Below, in pieces: positions 12,443-24,940 of a stretch of DNA of 64,000 nucleotides. The position numbers were made by a program, and so were the translations under genes. Source of the DNA: Zonotrichia leucophrys gambelii (taxonomy: Eukaryota; Chordata; Aves; Passeriformes; Passerellidae); the NCBI RefSeq assembly GCF_028769735.1, contig NC_088172.1, positions 75,912,631 through 75,976,630 on the forward strand. Direction: 5' to 3'. The notes beneath the pieces were generated by a model, which was not told where the DNA came from, did no database searches, and saw nothing but the letters and a program-made list of their open reading frames with translations. Position 1 is the first letter of the stretch. Every line of letters starts with the position of its first letter.

Positions 12443-14720
12443 CCAAGCTCCTTCTTTCACAGAGCAATCTCACACTGGACACTGGACACTAGGTATGTCC
12501 TCATGAGTGCCAAATGGAGGGACTAATCCCTTCCTTCAGCTTGACAGTCAGCTCAGCTCAGATCTGCCTCTAATAAACAAGCACACCATGGATGTGTTCT
12601 CTGCAGCTCTGCTCTATGCACTGCATACATGTTAGAAAAGGAAAAACTTACTGCTGAGTGTCAGACAAAATTTCCTTTAATACAAAAAATTAAAACACTT
12701 GAAATAATTAATGTTTGAAAGCTACAAAAAAGGAAGAGGTTTCAAATGTCCAGTAAAATTTAAGGGCCAATTGTGTGTATATGCTTGTGGGATGTGAGTA
12801 GGTAGCTGAGTGGGTGTCAGTAACACTAGAAAGGAATTCTTACTCCTTTTTAAAATAAAAAACATTAAGGATCAGGCAGTATGAAATAGCAATTACTATG
12901 AAGCATGTTCTCATTTCTGAATCTGGTATGAATTTCAGACTCTGCAGCTATTACATTTTGAATAAATAGCAATTAACATCTAAGGCTTTTCTATTTCTTT
13001 TAATTTCTTTTTCTTGCCTCCCAACTTCTGGATAACTGACAAACTTCAACCATTCTGAAATTCAAATACCTCTGAAGAGAATGTCAAGATCTCTACATCA
13101 CCACTAATGAAAAAAAAATCCAAAGCACATTATCCAGCTTTGAGATTTTGCTTTATCTTCCTGGACTGACAAGCACTGACCACTTCTGGGTTGTCATTTA
13201 TTGTAGTGTCAAATGCCTGCAAATCTCATACTGACTTTGCAGCTGATTTGTATTTTAGCTTCTCATTCCAGTGCCTCGCTGTCAAGTTTAGACTTTTTTA
13301 TCCCCTTGTTTGTACAATAAGACCCATAGCAAAGTTTTGCAGACCATGTTCTACTGCCAGTGGTACCTGAACAACTCTACTTTCTGTGGTTCACTGACAG
13401 TGATACTAGAGCACATGCTAATTCTCCAAATTGTGCCTGAAGCAGAAGATGTGGGATGCTCCCACCAAGACTGGAAAGTGGGAAAAGGCAGTGTGGAGAT
13501 GAAGTATGGAGAGCTGGAGCTTCAGGTTACCCTTCCTGATCTGTGATAGTGATGTAGGAGACACAACCACAGAAAAACAGTGAAAATGTGGTTATCAAAG
13601 AAAAAAATCCTAATTCTCAGGTGGTATATTTTTCTTTCACTAGAAAATCCTTTCTGACCCATCTTCTTCCCTTAATGTCTTCAGTCAGTATGTCTAACAT
13701 CTACAATTAGAAAAAAAGCGTTGAACATGAGATGAAACATCCACATCAATGACTTAAACCATTCTTTTCAGTTTATGAGCTCCTTAAATAAAAATCCAGT
13801 GTAAGTGTTATTTATTTCCTGTAGAACAAATGTAAGACTGCATTCATGTTTCTTTGTTATCATCTGAACATCCTGTGGGAACAGTCTGTGAACTTCCAGG
13901 AATCTGCAGAGCTCAGACTGAAAACGATTGCAGTGATGTATGTGGAACGGAACACCGCCTGCAGAGCAGCTGTTGGACCTGTATTCAGCCAGATATGAAA
14001 GCTTTGGAATAGACAAAACACTCCACTATTAACCTCTGTTTAATAGAAAGTGCTGTTGCTGGAGGACTGATGGGAGTTTTGCTCCTGAAGAGGAAGCAGT
14101 ACCACAGCCCACTTGATCCCAAAATGCATTAACCTCACCAAGCAAGGGATGCAAATAGACCAGGACCAGCTACTGCCTGCTCGAAGGAAACCACAGTCTG
14201 CCCCTCTTCCACGTATAACCTCCAAGTGTACTTTCCAAACCTCCTCTGAAGCCACCTGGGGTGTTGGCAATGCCTTCAGAGTGTGGCACAGGCTCCAGTC
14301 AGTTGTCCTTTACCCTCTATTCCTGCTTTATACCCTCCAGAGGGCACAGCGGGAAATCTGGACAAAAGAAGATTCCTGGAAAGTTTTCTCCCTGCAAGTG
14401 CAGGAGGAGGATGCAGCCTCTGCTGTGGTTTCCAGGGGGCAGAAGCAGGGAGCTGAGCGGTGTTGTTGAATCTAAATTCATGGCCATTATCAGAGGTCAC
14501 TTTCAAATGCTTCTCCCTTAATGAAACGCTGGCTGTTCCTTCCTGGTGTTTCATTAAATCACAAGCTGGAGCAGGCAAAGATGCACTGGAATGGAAACAG
14601 GGAAAGAGAGGCCCCAGCTGAGCCCTCTGGGGTCTTCTGGGACCCTCCTTGTCTCCTGCAGCTGGAACTCTCCCCCAGCTCACAAAAGAATAAAGAAACT
14701 ATTTTCTGTGTTGAGGGGTT
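12443..14720. other. Unassigned non-coding stretch
   Basis: AT-rich at 12640-13300 with many homeodomain-type TAAT cores. A frame ending near 13546 on the plus strand is short (about 66 codons from its internal ATG) and unrecognised. No repeat family is visible. Confidence 0.4.
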
Positions 14721-14735
14721 TTGTTGTTGTTGTTG
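14721..14735. repeat. (TTG)5 microsatellite
   Basis: Five perfect TTG trinucleotides in a T-rich context. Confidence 0.9.
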
Positions 14736-17700
14736 CTTTTTCCCAGTGCCGTGCCCAACGTTCCAAAGAGAGAAGAGAATATTTGATTGCAGTAATTAGT
14801 TAATCAGTAACTGGCATAATTTTTTTCCCTGATTAATGTTCTGAATAATCATTGAAGTCCTATCTGTAGGCAGTCCTGTTATCAGAGTCACTTTGAAAAC
14901 AGCTTTGAAAAGATGGATCTGCATCCCTACAGATAAAATTAGACAGGTCAGATGCTCCACCCTCCAAAAACTGCTCTTTCATTTAAATTGGCCAGGGGAA
15001 AAAGGAGATCAAAAATGCATTCTCTTCTCTCAGCTCACTCATTTGCACTTCCCTGTAAGCACCATTCTGGAGGAACATGGGGAATGAATCCACATGGAAA
15101 ATTTCAAGCTCACAGGGCAGATGGAGGCACAGGATGGGCCTTCCAGGAAATAAAGACCAGGAAAAAACATTTATACCAAGACTAATCCATCTCTGTCTCT
15201 AGAGCTTATTCCACTGCTCCAGGGGAATGCTGAAACAGAGGACCATATGCTGATCTCAGGGAAGGGCAATCTCAGGGTAGACTCTGTGTGTTTACACATA
15301 TTTACAGTACATGTATATAAATAGGGTTTTTTAGATATATATATATTTTTGTATAATGTGTGTTTCATATGTCTTAGACATGTAAAACATGCATACATAA
15401 GATAAACAATAAATCTAGCTTCAGAGAAAGAAAAAGATGTGATCTTTTCCACCCTGCAGGAGTTAGACCAATTCCTAAAGCAGTATTGAAGTTCAAATCA
15501 GCCTTTGGAGGGATGCATAATGCAACTGCAAAAATTTTGTAACAAATTATTAATTCTGAAAAACTGAATATCTCCAGAAGAACATCCCAGACTCAGAAGC
15601 AGTCTCTTGGCTCCTGGGTGAGATTTATAAATTGGACATTTCTAAGAGGAAGACTTCTGTGAGAAGAACAGTACAAGTGAATACATGCAATGCTCAGAAT
15701 GCTCAGCACAAGATAGTGCTCAATGGGAAGGACCCAGCTGTCAAAACCATGGCTTTTCCAATTGGCTCTGAAAACCTGAACCTGATCCATTTTTTTTACT
15801 CATCCATGATCAGTGCTGATCAGTCTCTTGCACACGAGCTCTATTTTGAGTATCCACTCCCAGTCTGTCACCTCTTACCAAAAAAGCTTGATGGATTGGA
15901 AGTTTTCCTTTTTGTTCTTTTTCTCCCATGAAGCAGGGGTATTTCCAAAATCCTGAAGGTGCTGGGAGGATGAAATAACATTTCCTGACAGTTGGACCCC
16001 CTGCTTCCAGAAGCTGCAATGGACACATCAGTAGCTGTGGGAAGAGCCCATTGGCAGCCATGACTTGATTGTCACAGATACGAGTTGAATCCCCTCCTTC
16101 AGCCAGTTCTCAAAAACGCACAAGGTATGAGGTCAAATGAGTTTTTAGATAAGAGAAGAGCAGCAGATTGTATGTGAGGACAGACACGGCATCATTCAGA
16201 AGAGCTGGACCCAGCTACATTGTGTGACCCCACAGACATCAGCAGCAAAGGGGTGAAAGAAATTCCTCTATGAAACCACGATTTCCTGTAATTTGTGTAA
16301 AGAAACATATTTATCAATCTTACAATGTGATACTGCAAGTAAATCTGGAGCAATGCAATAGAATTACAATCAGACTATCTTATCTTTATCTAAACTATGT
16401 CCTCAGTTATGTTGCAACTTTAGTGAAAAATTGCTTCTTGGCAATGAGGCCATTCCTTCTGACCTTTTGCTTGTGGAAAGCCTCAAATCATTTGTCTTGC
16501 ACCTCCAATGTTTCCTGGACATTTAACTTCCACTTAGCCTGCCTAATGCTGAGCCGACAAAAGCTGTCTTGGTAATGGGTACTCATACGTGCAAAACTAC
16601 TACCTATACTCCTATCATATTCCTTTCCTAATGATTATTGTATCATATTTCCTACTTTCTCTTATGCTTAATACTATACTTAGACTTACTTAAAGAGTCA
16701 GGATTAAATGACATGTGAACAGCTATCAAAATGGATAATACTATTCCCCTTGCGACAGGAAGACTCCCAGAGTGATATGGTCTGGCTGGCTGATGCATTT
16801 GTAGTCATGAGAAACTGAGCAGACAGATCCCTTCTCACTTCTGTCTCTGGAGAAAGGAGAGCAGCTTAGAGCTTCTTTCTGTCTGCTTAATGGGTAGTGG
16901 CCACTTATAGGGGTGAATACAGTAGGACCCTCACAGTGGGGACTGAAGGGGACCCTTGGACATCTCTGTCTCAGTCCTGTCCTTGAAAGAGCTAGGTCAC
17001 TCACTGGTAAAACCAGTAAAAACCATGAGATTTGCTCTTGTTTTCTTTGTTTCAGAAACAGCTATCATCTTCCAAAGACTGTTTATGCCTTTATAATTGA
17101 CCTGGTCCTGCCAGTATACAGATATCTGCAGAGGAGAAAAGATGATAATCCACTGATGTTTACTCACTCTCATCCCAGTGGGGATGCAAATACAAAAGGT
17201 CATGGCCTCCCTTGTCCATTTATTTAACTAAGGGAATTTCTGCCTCAAGCTGCCGGGCAAACCCAGACTGGGGAGAGCTGGGGCTGCTGTGCTGTCCCTG
17301 CTGGTGGCAACTCCACAGCCCCAGGAGACTCAGACTTCACTGCAAACACAGGGAGCAGAAGCAGTGTTAAATTTAGACGACGTTCATTTCTGCTGTCTGA
17401 AGGAAGAGTGAGCAGCTGCCTGTGCCCCGGATTCCACATCTGAGCTGTCTCTCTCACGCTTGGATGCTTGGGCACACAGAAAGTCTGGGAAAGAACTGGG
17501 GGCAAAGGCAGGAAAGCTGGAGGACCTCTGTGCAATCTCATCCCCAGGGAGAATCTCTTCAGGCTTGGATGTATTTTTAATCTGTTCCATCAGCAATAAC
17601 AAACACGGTCAGAAGAAGTAATAACAGGGATTTTTCTGTGTATGAACTTGTTATCGTGAAATGTAATCTCTCGATCAAATTAGAGCTGTGTTCACACATT

Positions 17701-18686
17701 CTCTTTACTGACCTTGGGCTCATCAAGAGAAAAACATTTTCTTTCAAAGTTGGCCTGTCACAGCTGTGTCCTTTAATCAGCCACCTAAACACTTTGCCCT
17801 TGTAACTACCTCTTTAATCTGTCGATGCCTTATTCCCTCTGAGTCAACAAGTAAGGTCAAAGCAACATGAGATGCTGTCTTTTAAAACAAGATGTCCCAT
17901 AAAAACCGCCGTTGAGTCTGATCACTATCTTGTTACTTCTGTGCCTGAACCAGATACCAAGTCAGAAGAGTTGCAGTCCATTCTGGATTTATCCCATTGT
18001 CTTAGATGGCCAAGAGTAGCTCTTTCCTTCATACACTTATCTGGTGTGTACCTAAGAACAGAAAGGCAGCTGCTGCAGTTCACAGCAAGACTGTGACTAG
18101 ACCGCAATGCAGGGCAGAATGCTACCTCAAGGTAGGTAATAAGTTGGTGAAGTTCATGAGACAGCTTGGGTGGAAGATATTCACTCATCATTCACTGAGA
18201 CAGAACTCCTTAGACAATCAGTTCAGGATGTCAGACATCCTCCATCCCACAGTGCCAGTGCTTAAGGGCTCACAAGGACCTTGCAGCTACTGCATCTGCT
18301 TGCTGGGGCAATGTGATAAATGTCTGGGGGTTCCTGAAGCTGATCAGTCAATTCCATGGTGCAAGCTGGCTGAGTCTTTGTCCCGTGCTCCAGAAGACTT
18401 GTCCAAACCCACACAGCAGAAGTTAAAGGGTAGAGGTACCAAATGACCCTGCTGCGTCCTTAATGTGCCAGCATGCATAATTCATCATCCTCAGATAACC
18501 TGCAGTCCTTCCACCCTTCTGGTGACTGTATCAGCATTTGCAATGCAAAGCACTCCTTTAATTTTATTTATTGAGGGACTGATTTGCACAGCAGGGCATC
18601 ACTTTGTTTATTCTCTGCTATCGTTGTTACCTTTAATGAAGACAATGAAGAATTTTAAATAATAATTATAAAATATATCCTCTTCA
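14736..18686. other. Unassigned non-coding stretch
   Basis: No gene or repeat family is recognised. A strong polypyrimidine tract and AG acceptor-like site ends at 17055 (TTTTCTTTGTTTCAG), but no convincing donor or recognisable peptide follows it. An ATG-initiated frame of 146 codons at 18006-18446 on the plus strand has no domain, signal peptide or repeat and contains a cryptic donor (AAGGTAGGT) near 18130; it is probably chance. Confidence 0.4.
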
Positions 18687-18700
18687 GTTACCGTGGCAAC
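18687..18700. promoter_or_regulatory. Near-perfect RFX X-box
   Basis: GTTACCGTGGCAAC consists of two inverted half-sites (GTTRCC and GGYAAC) spaced by two bases, differing from the palindromic RFX consensus at one central position. RFX factors bind such sites in promoters and enhancers, notably of ciliary genes. The sequence directly shows the motif; use as an enhancer is inference. There is no CpG island or recognisable exon beside it. Confidence 0.5.
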
Positions 18701-20725
18701 AAGCTGGAGCTTTTTAACACTGCCACATATTCCATCTGTTTCCTTCTTTTAAATGACAAAACAGCTTCCTTCCATACCAGCGTTGCATGGAGGAGAGGAG
18801 ACTCTCAGGAGGAGGAAAACAGAAGTTCTAGCTAACTAACATCTCACTTTACAACCCTGAGAGAAAGCCTGTTTCTAGTCAAGAGTGGTTTCCTCCCACC
18901 AGCGCTGTCCAATAAGGTTTCTTTACACAAAAAAAAGGACACAGGTCTTATAGCAGCCAAGCCTCCAGGACTTCATTCATTTCTTCAAGGAGCAATAGGT
19001 ACAGTGGTGGCTGTGTTCCTCCCCTACCTCCATCTGCAGCTAAATCAGCTAAATATCTTTCTTTGGTGCAAGTCTAGACCTATGTATGACTCAGCCCAGT
19101 TTTGACTCAAAAGTGCATTCATGTGATACTGCATGAGAGCTGTCACAACAAGGTACTTTCCAATTGATTTTTTAACTGTGGATAGGGGGTAAATAAAATA
19201 TCATAAAATGATGTTTTTCTAGAATCAGTTTCTCTCAGTATTCTCCCACCCAGACTTGCTGGACTGACTTTTTTCTCTTCCTCCTCTTTCTCAGACTCTG
19301 TTTTGGGGCTTACCCCAGCTCATCTCCATTCCCAGAATTTCTTAGATCTCTAAAATGAACTCTGGTCTTCTCTATTCCCTTGCTGGCAGATAAACCCTCT
19401 CCCCCTAAGACTGGCTGTCTGCCACTGCTCAGATGTATGTCACACCTGCCTGCTGCCTAGCATCTGACTCACAGATGGAACCATTTGTTGTACGAAGTCT
19501 CCATCTGCAAGATTTTACTCTTGCTTGTAAGGATGTAAAGCCAGAGCAATTCTCCCAAATTTCCTGGAGATACCCTGTCTCTTGTGCTTGCACTACCAAC
19601 ACCACAACTATGATCAAATGTTCCTCTTGGTCTCGCAACTGATGTTCCACAGAGAAACATCAATGGACAAAACTGAATGCTTAGAAAGTAAGTTAGGAAG
19701 TGACCTTACAAGCACAGCAAATATAAGCCTTATCTTCAGAAGCATCTTCAGAATCAAAGAGTTTGCACTCTCCCTTTCTTTCCAGCTCCCAGGACTCATT
19801 TTGGTGTGTGTGGAGTTTTTTTCCCCTATTATCTAAATGTTTCCTGCAGTCTTCTACCTTCGTTTTCAGTTGGTTTCTCTTTTTTTCATCTTGTGTCTCA
19901 GTGTTTCTCCGAGAGTCCAATTTAATTACCCACAATTTTATTTTCAGGCAGGCTGCATAGTGTTTTGGGCTTTTGCCTCTTCTCATATCAATCTGTTTAT
20001 TGGTTCCTTCTGTCCTTCTGAATAAACAGCAAATTGCAGCTGGGAATCAAGAGGAAGCTGGGAAGCAAACTGACAGTTCACCTACTGACATTGTAGCAAC
20101 TCTAACCAAGCCTGAAATGAGAGTCAGCTCGTGGCCAGGAGAGGTTAATGCCTTTTCCTTCTGCGTATGTGGGTCCTGGCCAGAGCCAGGCCTCATCTTG
20201 ACCACTGCCAATGGACACCAGATAAACCATCGTGGTGCCAATCTCTACTTCAGAAAAATTCAGGGCTGGACAGCAGAGAATGAGGACAGTCAGTAGCAAG
20301 GATGCATCTGCAGGAAAGCCTGGAATCCACAGACTGAAGCAGTAGAAAGTGCTGTGCCACTGGCTGAGGTTGCCCCAGGACATCAATAACAGGACATGGC
20401 CCCAGTGGTGCTGGAGGGAAAATTGTGTGGTGATTGCAGGATAGAGAACTGTGGCAGTAAGACTGGTCTGACTGGAGGATGAGTAGGACAGGACACACAA
20501 GAAAGGACAGCAGAAGAGCTCTAAGAACAATGGATGTAAAAGGGACCAAAATCCAGAGGTCACCAGGATAATGGCATACCTACAGGCAGTCTCCCAAGAA
20601 AGTTGGGAAAAACTCTGGAAAAAATAAAGAACAAACTAAATATGGATATAACTTTCTTGTTTTGTTTTTGGTATCATAGCCCTGAAAAGTACCACTAGCC
20701 TTTCTCTGTCACACACAGACTGAGG
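18701..20725. other. Unassigned non-coding stretch
   Basis: No gene or repeat family was recognised. The minus-strand frame of about 153 codons near 20102-20563 starts at GTG rather than ATG and has no recognised domain. Local T-rich sequence lies at 19760-19960. Confidence 0.4.
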
Positions 20726-20953
<228 letters not shown>

Positions 20954-23900
20954 CATGCATAAAAAACAGACTCCTAGAAATGCTGTTAGTTTCCTGGAGG
21001 AAGGAGACAGCTATGAGAGCAGCAGGGATGTTTGCCTGTAACTTGGGAGCCATGAAGCTTGTCTGCTGACCAGTAGAGTGTGGGATGAATGGAAGAGAGC
21101 TCCTTGGTGTAGCATTGGACAATGGTGGAGAAGAAGCAGAAAGGTCACATGACCTTTTAAAATTGGGATAGAAGAACTACTGGATGAGCAGTAGAAGATG
21201 GAAAAAATGGGCTTGTTTTGAGATACCTTGCCTTGGGATTTCTAGGGCAATGTGCAGTGTCTGAATGATAAACTACCCGAATTGTGGTTGATATCAACCT
21301 TTAGAGATGCTGTGTTGAAGTTTTGAAGGGCAGAAGGGGAGAGCAGGTCAGTAACATCTTCTGTAACATCACACCCCTGAGCCTGGAGGGCTTGGGGCAG
21401 GGATGCCACCATCCTACCTCGGCCCTGCTGTTTCACACTTGTCCATTACTGGGGATTTTAACTTTCATCCCGAGGTGTCCCTTGGTGTCTAGTGCAATAA
21501 ACAGGGCCCTGGAGCCAGATGGTCCCATTAGCAGTCCTGATGCTGGCAAGACAAGGGCATAGCACTTGGCACTTCACTACCTGCTTCTTTACATTGCTTA
21601 TAACTGATGGTTGTGCTGCTAAAAAAAGGACAAATAGGATAAATAATCATGGGAAAATCTATGTAGATGGATATTCTACTGTAAACCATATGTCTCTGTC
21701 CAGGGTACTGCACAGCTGTTACTGAAAACAGCAGGGTAATAAGAAGCAAGATTTCCTAGATTTTCAGTGATGTTTTCTGACCATGTGTAATACCAAGTGT
21801 TGAGAGACTGGCCAGAATTTCAGCCCTGGAGGCCAGACAAAACCTCCTCACGTCACACCTTCTGGGATCTTTTGCTAAAAGGAGGAAACCATTGCTGCCG
21901 GCCAGTGCTTGCCTGGCACCAGGCCCTCCTCCTCCTTCTGGTGGTGGATCTGCACCTCCAAAGGAAGCCAGTTTTTCATTGCAATCCTGGTGATCATAAA
22001 GCTAAAGGTGCTGGCCCTTGACATTAGCTCTTCAAGGGCAAAAATCTTATTTAGAGAAAGAACACACACACAATCTGAGGAAAATCCAGAGTACGGAGGA
22101 AAATCCAGTGCCAGCAGAGACTTAAACCCCCAGTTTTCCAGGATCCCTAATGACAGAGTCAACTCATCAAATTAGTTTTTTGTACACTGATGAGGATGTC
22201 CTTAGGGTTTCTGGACACCCATCTCCCAAACTCCACTCATGGCTAGGCATACCAGCCAGGTTCCCACAGAATAACCTGCCTTTGCTGTCTGAAAGCTAAT
22301 CCAGCTAATTATTCACCCCAATTAGCATTCATACAGAGAAGATTTGCCTGAGTCTTTTCTGCTTTAACAATGCCCTGACCATCAACTCTCACCTTACAGT
22401 CTGTAACAGCTGTCATTGTCAAGCTTTCCATCTCTGTTGGCTCTCTGAATTCCTTGATTTATATCTTCTGCAGCAAAAACTTAGAGGATGAAAGCTAAAA
22501 GTGCTTAGCCAAGCAAGGACTGAGATCGATGAAATCAAGGGTTTGGTACTCCCAGGTGAGGAGCAAGACATGAGTAAACACGATGTGCTCCAAGTTAGAA
22601 GCAGTTCTATCCTGTTACCTGCACCCAGGGAGACATGGTGAGTGGGCAGTTAATTGTTACCCCCAAACACAAACGTTTTCTGCAACTGAAAATCAATATT
22701 TTTTATCTTACAGATCTATAATCCCAGGTAATAGTGGTTTATTGCCCTGTCACAAAGAGCACTATGAGAAGGGAATCATAAAAATGGAAATAGTCAGAAT
22801 AATTTCCTCCTCTACCAAGTTGACAGAATAAAGGGTCCTTCATCCCTTGGAGCTCTGTCTCTTGGGAATTGGCTAGCTGGAGAGATGATCTTTTAACAAC
22901 TGTGGATGTTAGAGGGGTTTTCAGTTGGATTCAAGCCCCAGTGGGTTGGTAGAAGTGAAGCATCACAGGAGAGAAGAGCATTTGCAATCCTTCCTTCCAA
23001 GCCTTATCACCTTTTCTTGGCTGTTACGATGAGCCGAAGGATTTGTTCCCCTACCTGTCTTCCCTGAGCTATTTTTCATAGTGGATTGAGAAAGACTTAA
23101 ATGTTACAGATGGCTGAAAATCTTGTGGCATCAGCATGAAATGGCTGTTGCTGTTCATGCTAATAGCCTGAAATGAACATCAGCAGCAGCAACATTGTGA
23201 GCCTTGCCCTGGCGCCTTCAGTGTCTATCAGCTGAAAAAAATGAGGCAACATACCTAGTAGCAAATACTGTCCAAAGACTTTTTGGCCCAAATTTGCCAC
23301 TGTTTCTAAGACAGGTTTGGCTACCTCAGTGATAGCAATGGACAGGTGACCCATCCAGAATGCACAGATCCAGAGAGTTGCCAGCATTTTTCATATGGTG
23401 TTTGTTTGTTTGTTTTGGGGTTTTTTTAGCAAAGAACCTAAAGGGCTGTTTAGGATGCTTGTTTTTTATGTGAACTTCCAAAACTTCCAGTGTTTGAGAC
23501 CATCTTGCTACCAGGCCCCATCTCCACAATAGCTGGAAGTGTTCAGGTCAGTGTCACACAGCCTTTACTTTGCTGTATGGTTTGGGAGCAGAATTAAAGT
23601 TGACCAGCATCTGACTAGGTGCTTTCTGCCTGTTAACCAAAGCAGCAGGAGAGTGTGCATCCATACATCTGTACTTTTGCTTGGAAGGCTTCCCAACCTG
23701 TCCTTGTACAAGTCTTTCCTCAAACTTGGTCCCTTCATGACCTGCCTTCTTTTCCCTACTTCCTTTCACTACAATGTAGCTGACTCTGGCAGGATGAAAG
23801 CACAGCAATTTGATTTTCATTCTCACATCAAGGAAAAGCAGAAAATCCAGATTCTTGGTGCAAAAGCACCTGTAATTGAAAGCCATCACTGGAGCAATGG

Positions 23901-24714
23901 AGCCTTCTGCTCCCCATCCTCCACCTCCTCCATGCAAGACAGGTATTTGCCAGTAGAAATTTGCACACATGGGTGTCATCTCTAAAGCCTTCTCTGTAAC
24001 AAAGTGTGTAAGGAGGAGGTCACCCACACCTGTGTTTGAATTGTTCATCTACCAACAAAACAATGATCCTTTAAAAAGAAAAATATTCAAATTAAAAAGA
24101 GATGCATTTGTTGGAGACAGATTTCAGGGTGTTTCTGAGCAGCTGAGCTTGGCTAAAATGATTAAAAGTGACAGGACCTAAAATTCAGTTTCCATGTTTT
24201 TCTGCAGATATGTTTTTAACCTCAACCATGATTATGCCTTGGACTGGAATCCTAGGAAAGCAGATGGGTTTTCCTGGCATCAGGTTTCCTAGGCTTTTCA
24301 CTGTTGGAGTCTTCTGCATCCTGGTGTAAGGGGAATGTATTTTGCAGTGCCATAACAGGATTCTGTCTATTTCCAAATATAGTGGTTCCCTCCTAATTCT
24401 CAGGCAGGAGGTACTGCCAGGAATGGCTCAGCCTGACACCATTTTACTACACTGGACATGTGAAAATAGCCTGATTTCTGCACTGAGATTCCAAGCCAGA
24501 AATTAATTGAACCAAGAACAAATAAGTAATTCCTTGTTTATTCCTCAGCTAAGGTTTGCTGCTGTTGTCAGGCCATAACAGGTCAAGGAGGACAATTTCT
24601 CTCTCTGCCTCAAAGAAAATACTACTCATTGTTACAGAAAATTAATAAATGGCAGAACTCCTTTTCCTCCACGAAAAGGATGTGCCCCCCTCTTTTTAAT
24701 TTAGTATTTTTTAA
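20954..24714. other. Unassigned non-coding stretch
   Basis: It holds a two-copy 19-bp tandem repeat at 22077-22108 and a short TTTG run near 23398-23412. An ATG-initiated minus-strand frame of 164 codons at 23554-24048 is unrecognised and has no signal peptide or domain. No repeat family was identified. Confidence 0.4.
22077..22108. repeat. Two-copy 19-bp tandem repeat
   Basis: GAGGAAAATCCAG occurs at 22077-22089 and again at 22096-22108, with a 6-base linker in between. It looks like a small local duplication. It has no other distinguishing feature. Confidence 0.85.
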
Positions 24715-24764
24715 TTTCTGTCTCTTAACTACAAGTGGTTAAGAGACAGAAACTACAAGTGGTT
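24715..24764. repeat. Perfect 15-bp hairpin merged with a 14-bp direct repeat
   Basis: TTTCTGTCTCTTAAC at 24715-24729 is followed after 8 bases by its exact reverse complement at 24738-24752. In addition AACTACAAGTGGTT occurs at 24727-24740 and again at 24751-24764, so the hairpin loop is duplicated just after the second arm. The combination of perfect inverted and direct copies is what a replication fork-back or template-switch event leaves. The perfection of both arms suggests a recent event. Confidence 0.95.
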
Positions 24765-24905
24765 GGAATATCATTACTACTTCAAAAAACATGAAAATCT
24801 TCATAACTTCACTGAGGTTTTCTCTCACCTGTTAAGGTTCATTGTTGGCTTTTGAGGCAAATGCAGGGACAATGTGCCTGAAAGAACTGAGCTGAACCTG
24901 TAAGT

Positions 24906-24940
24906 TCACTAACTCCACTAACCCATGGAGGAGTTAGTGA
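24906..24940. repeat. Perfect 11-bp inverted repeat
   Basis: TCACTAACTCC at 24906-24916 and GGAGTTAGTGA at 24930-24940 are exact reverse complements with a 13-base loop that itself contains CCATGG. It lies about 150 bp from the larger hairpin at 24715. No terminator or RNA function is implied. Confidence 0.9.

Noticed and set aside
17055..17230. An internal exon after the strong acceptor TTTTCTTTGTTTCAG.
   Set aside because: No good donor follows within a normal exon length and the peptide is not recognised.
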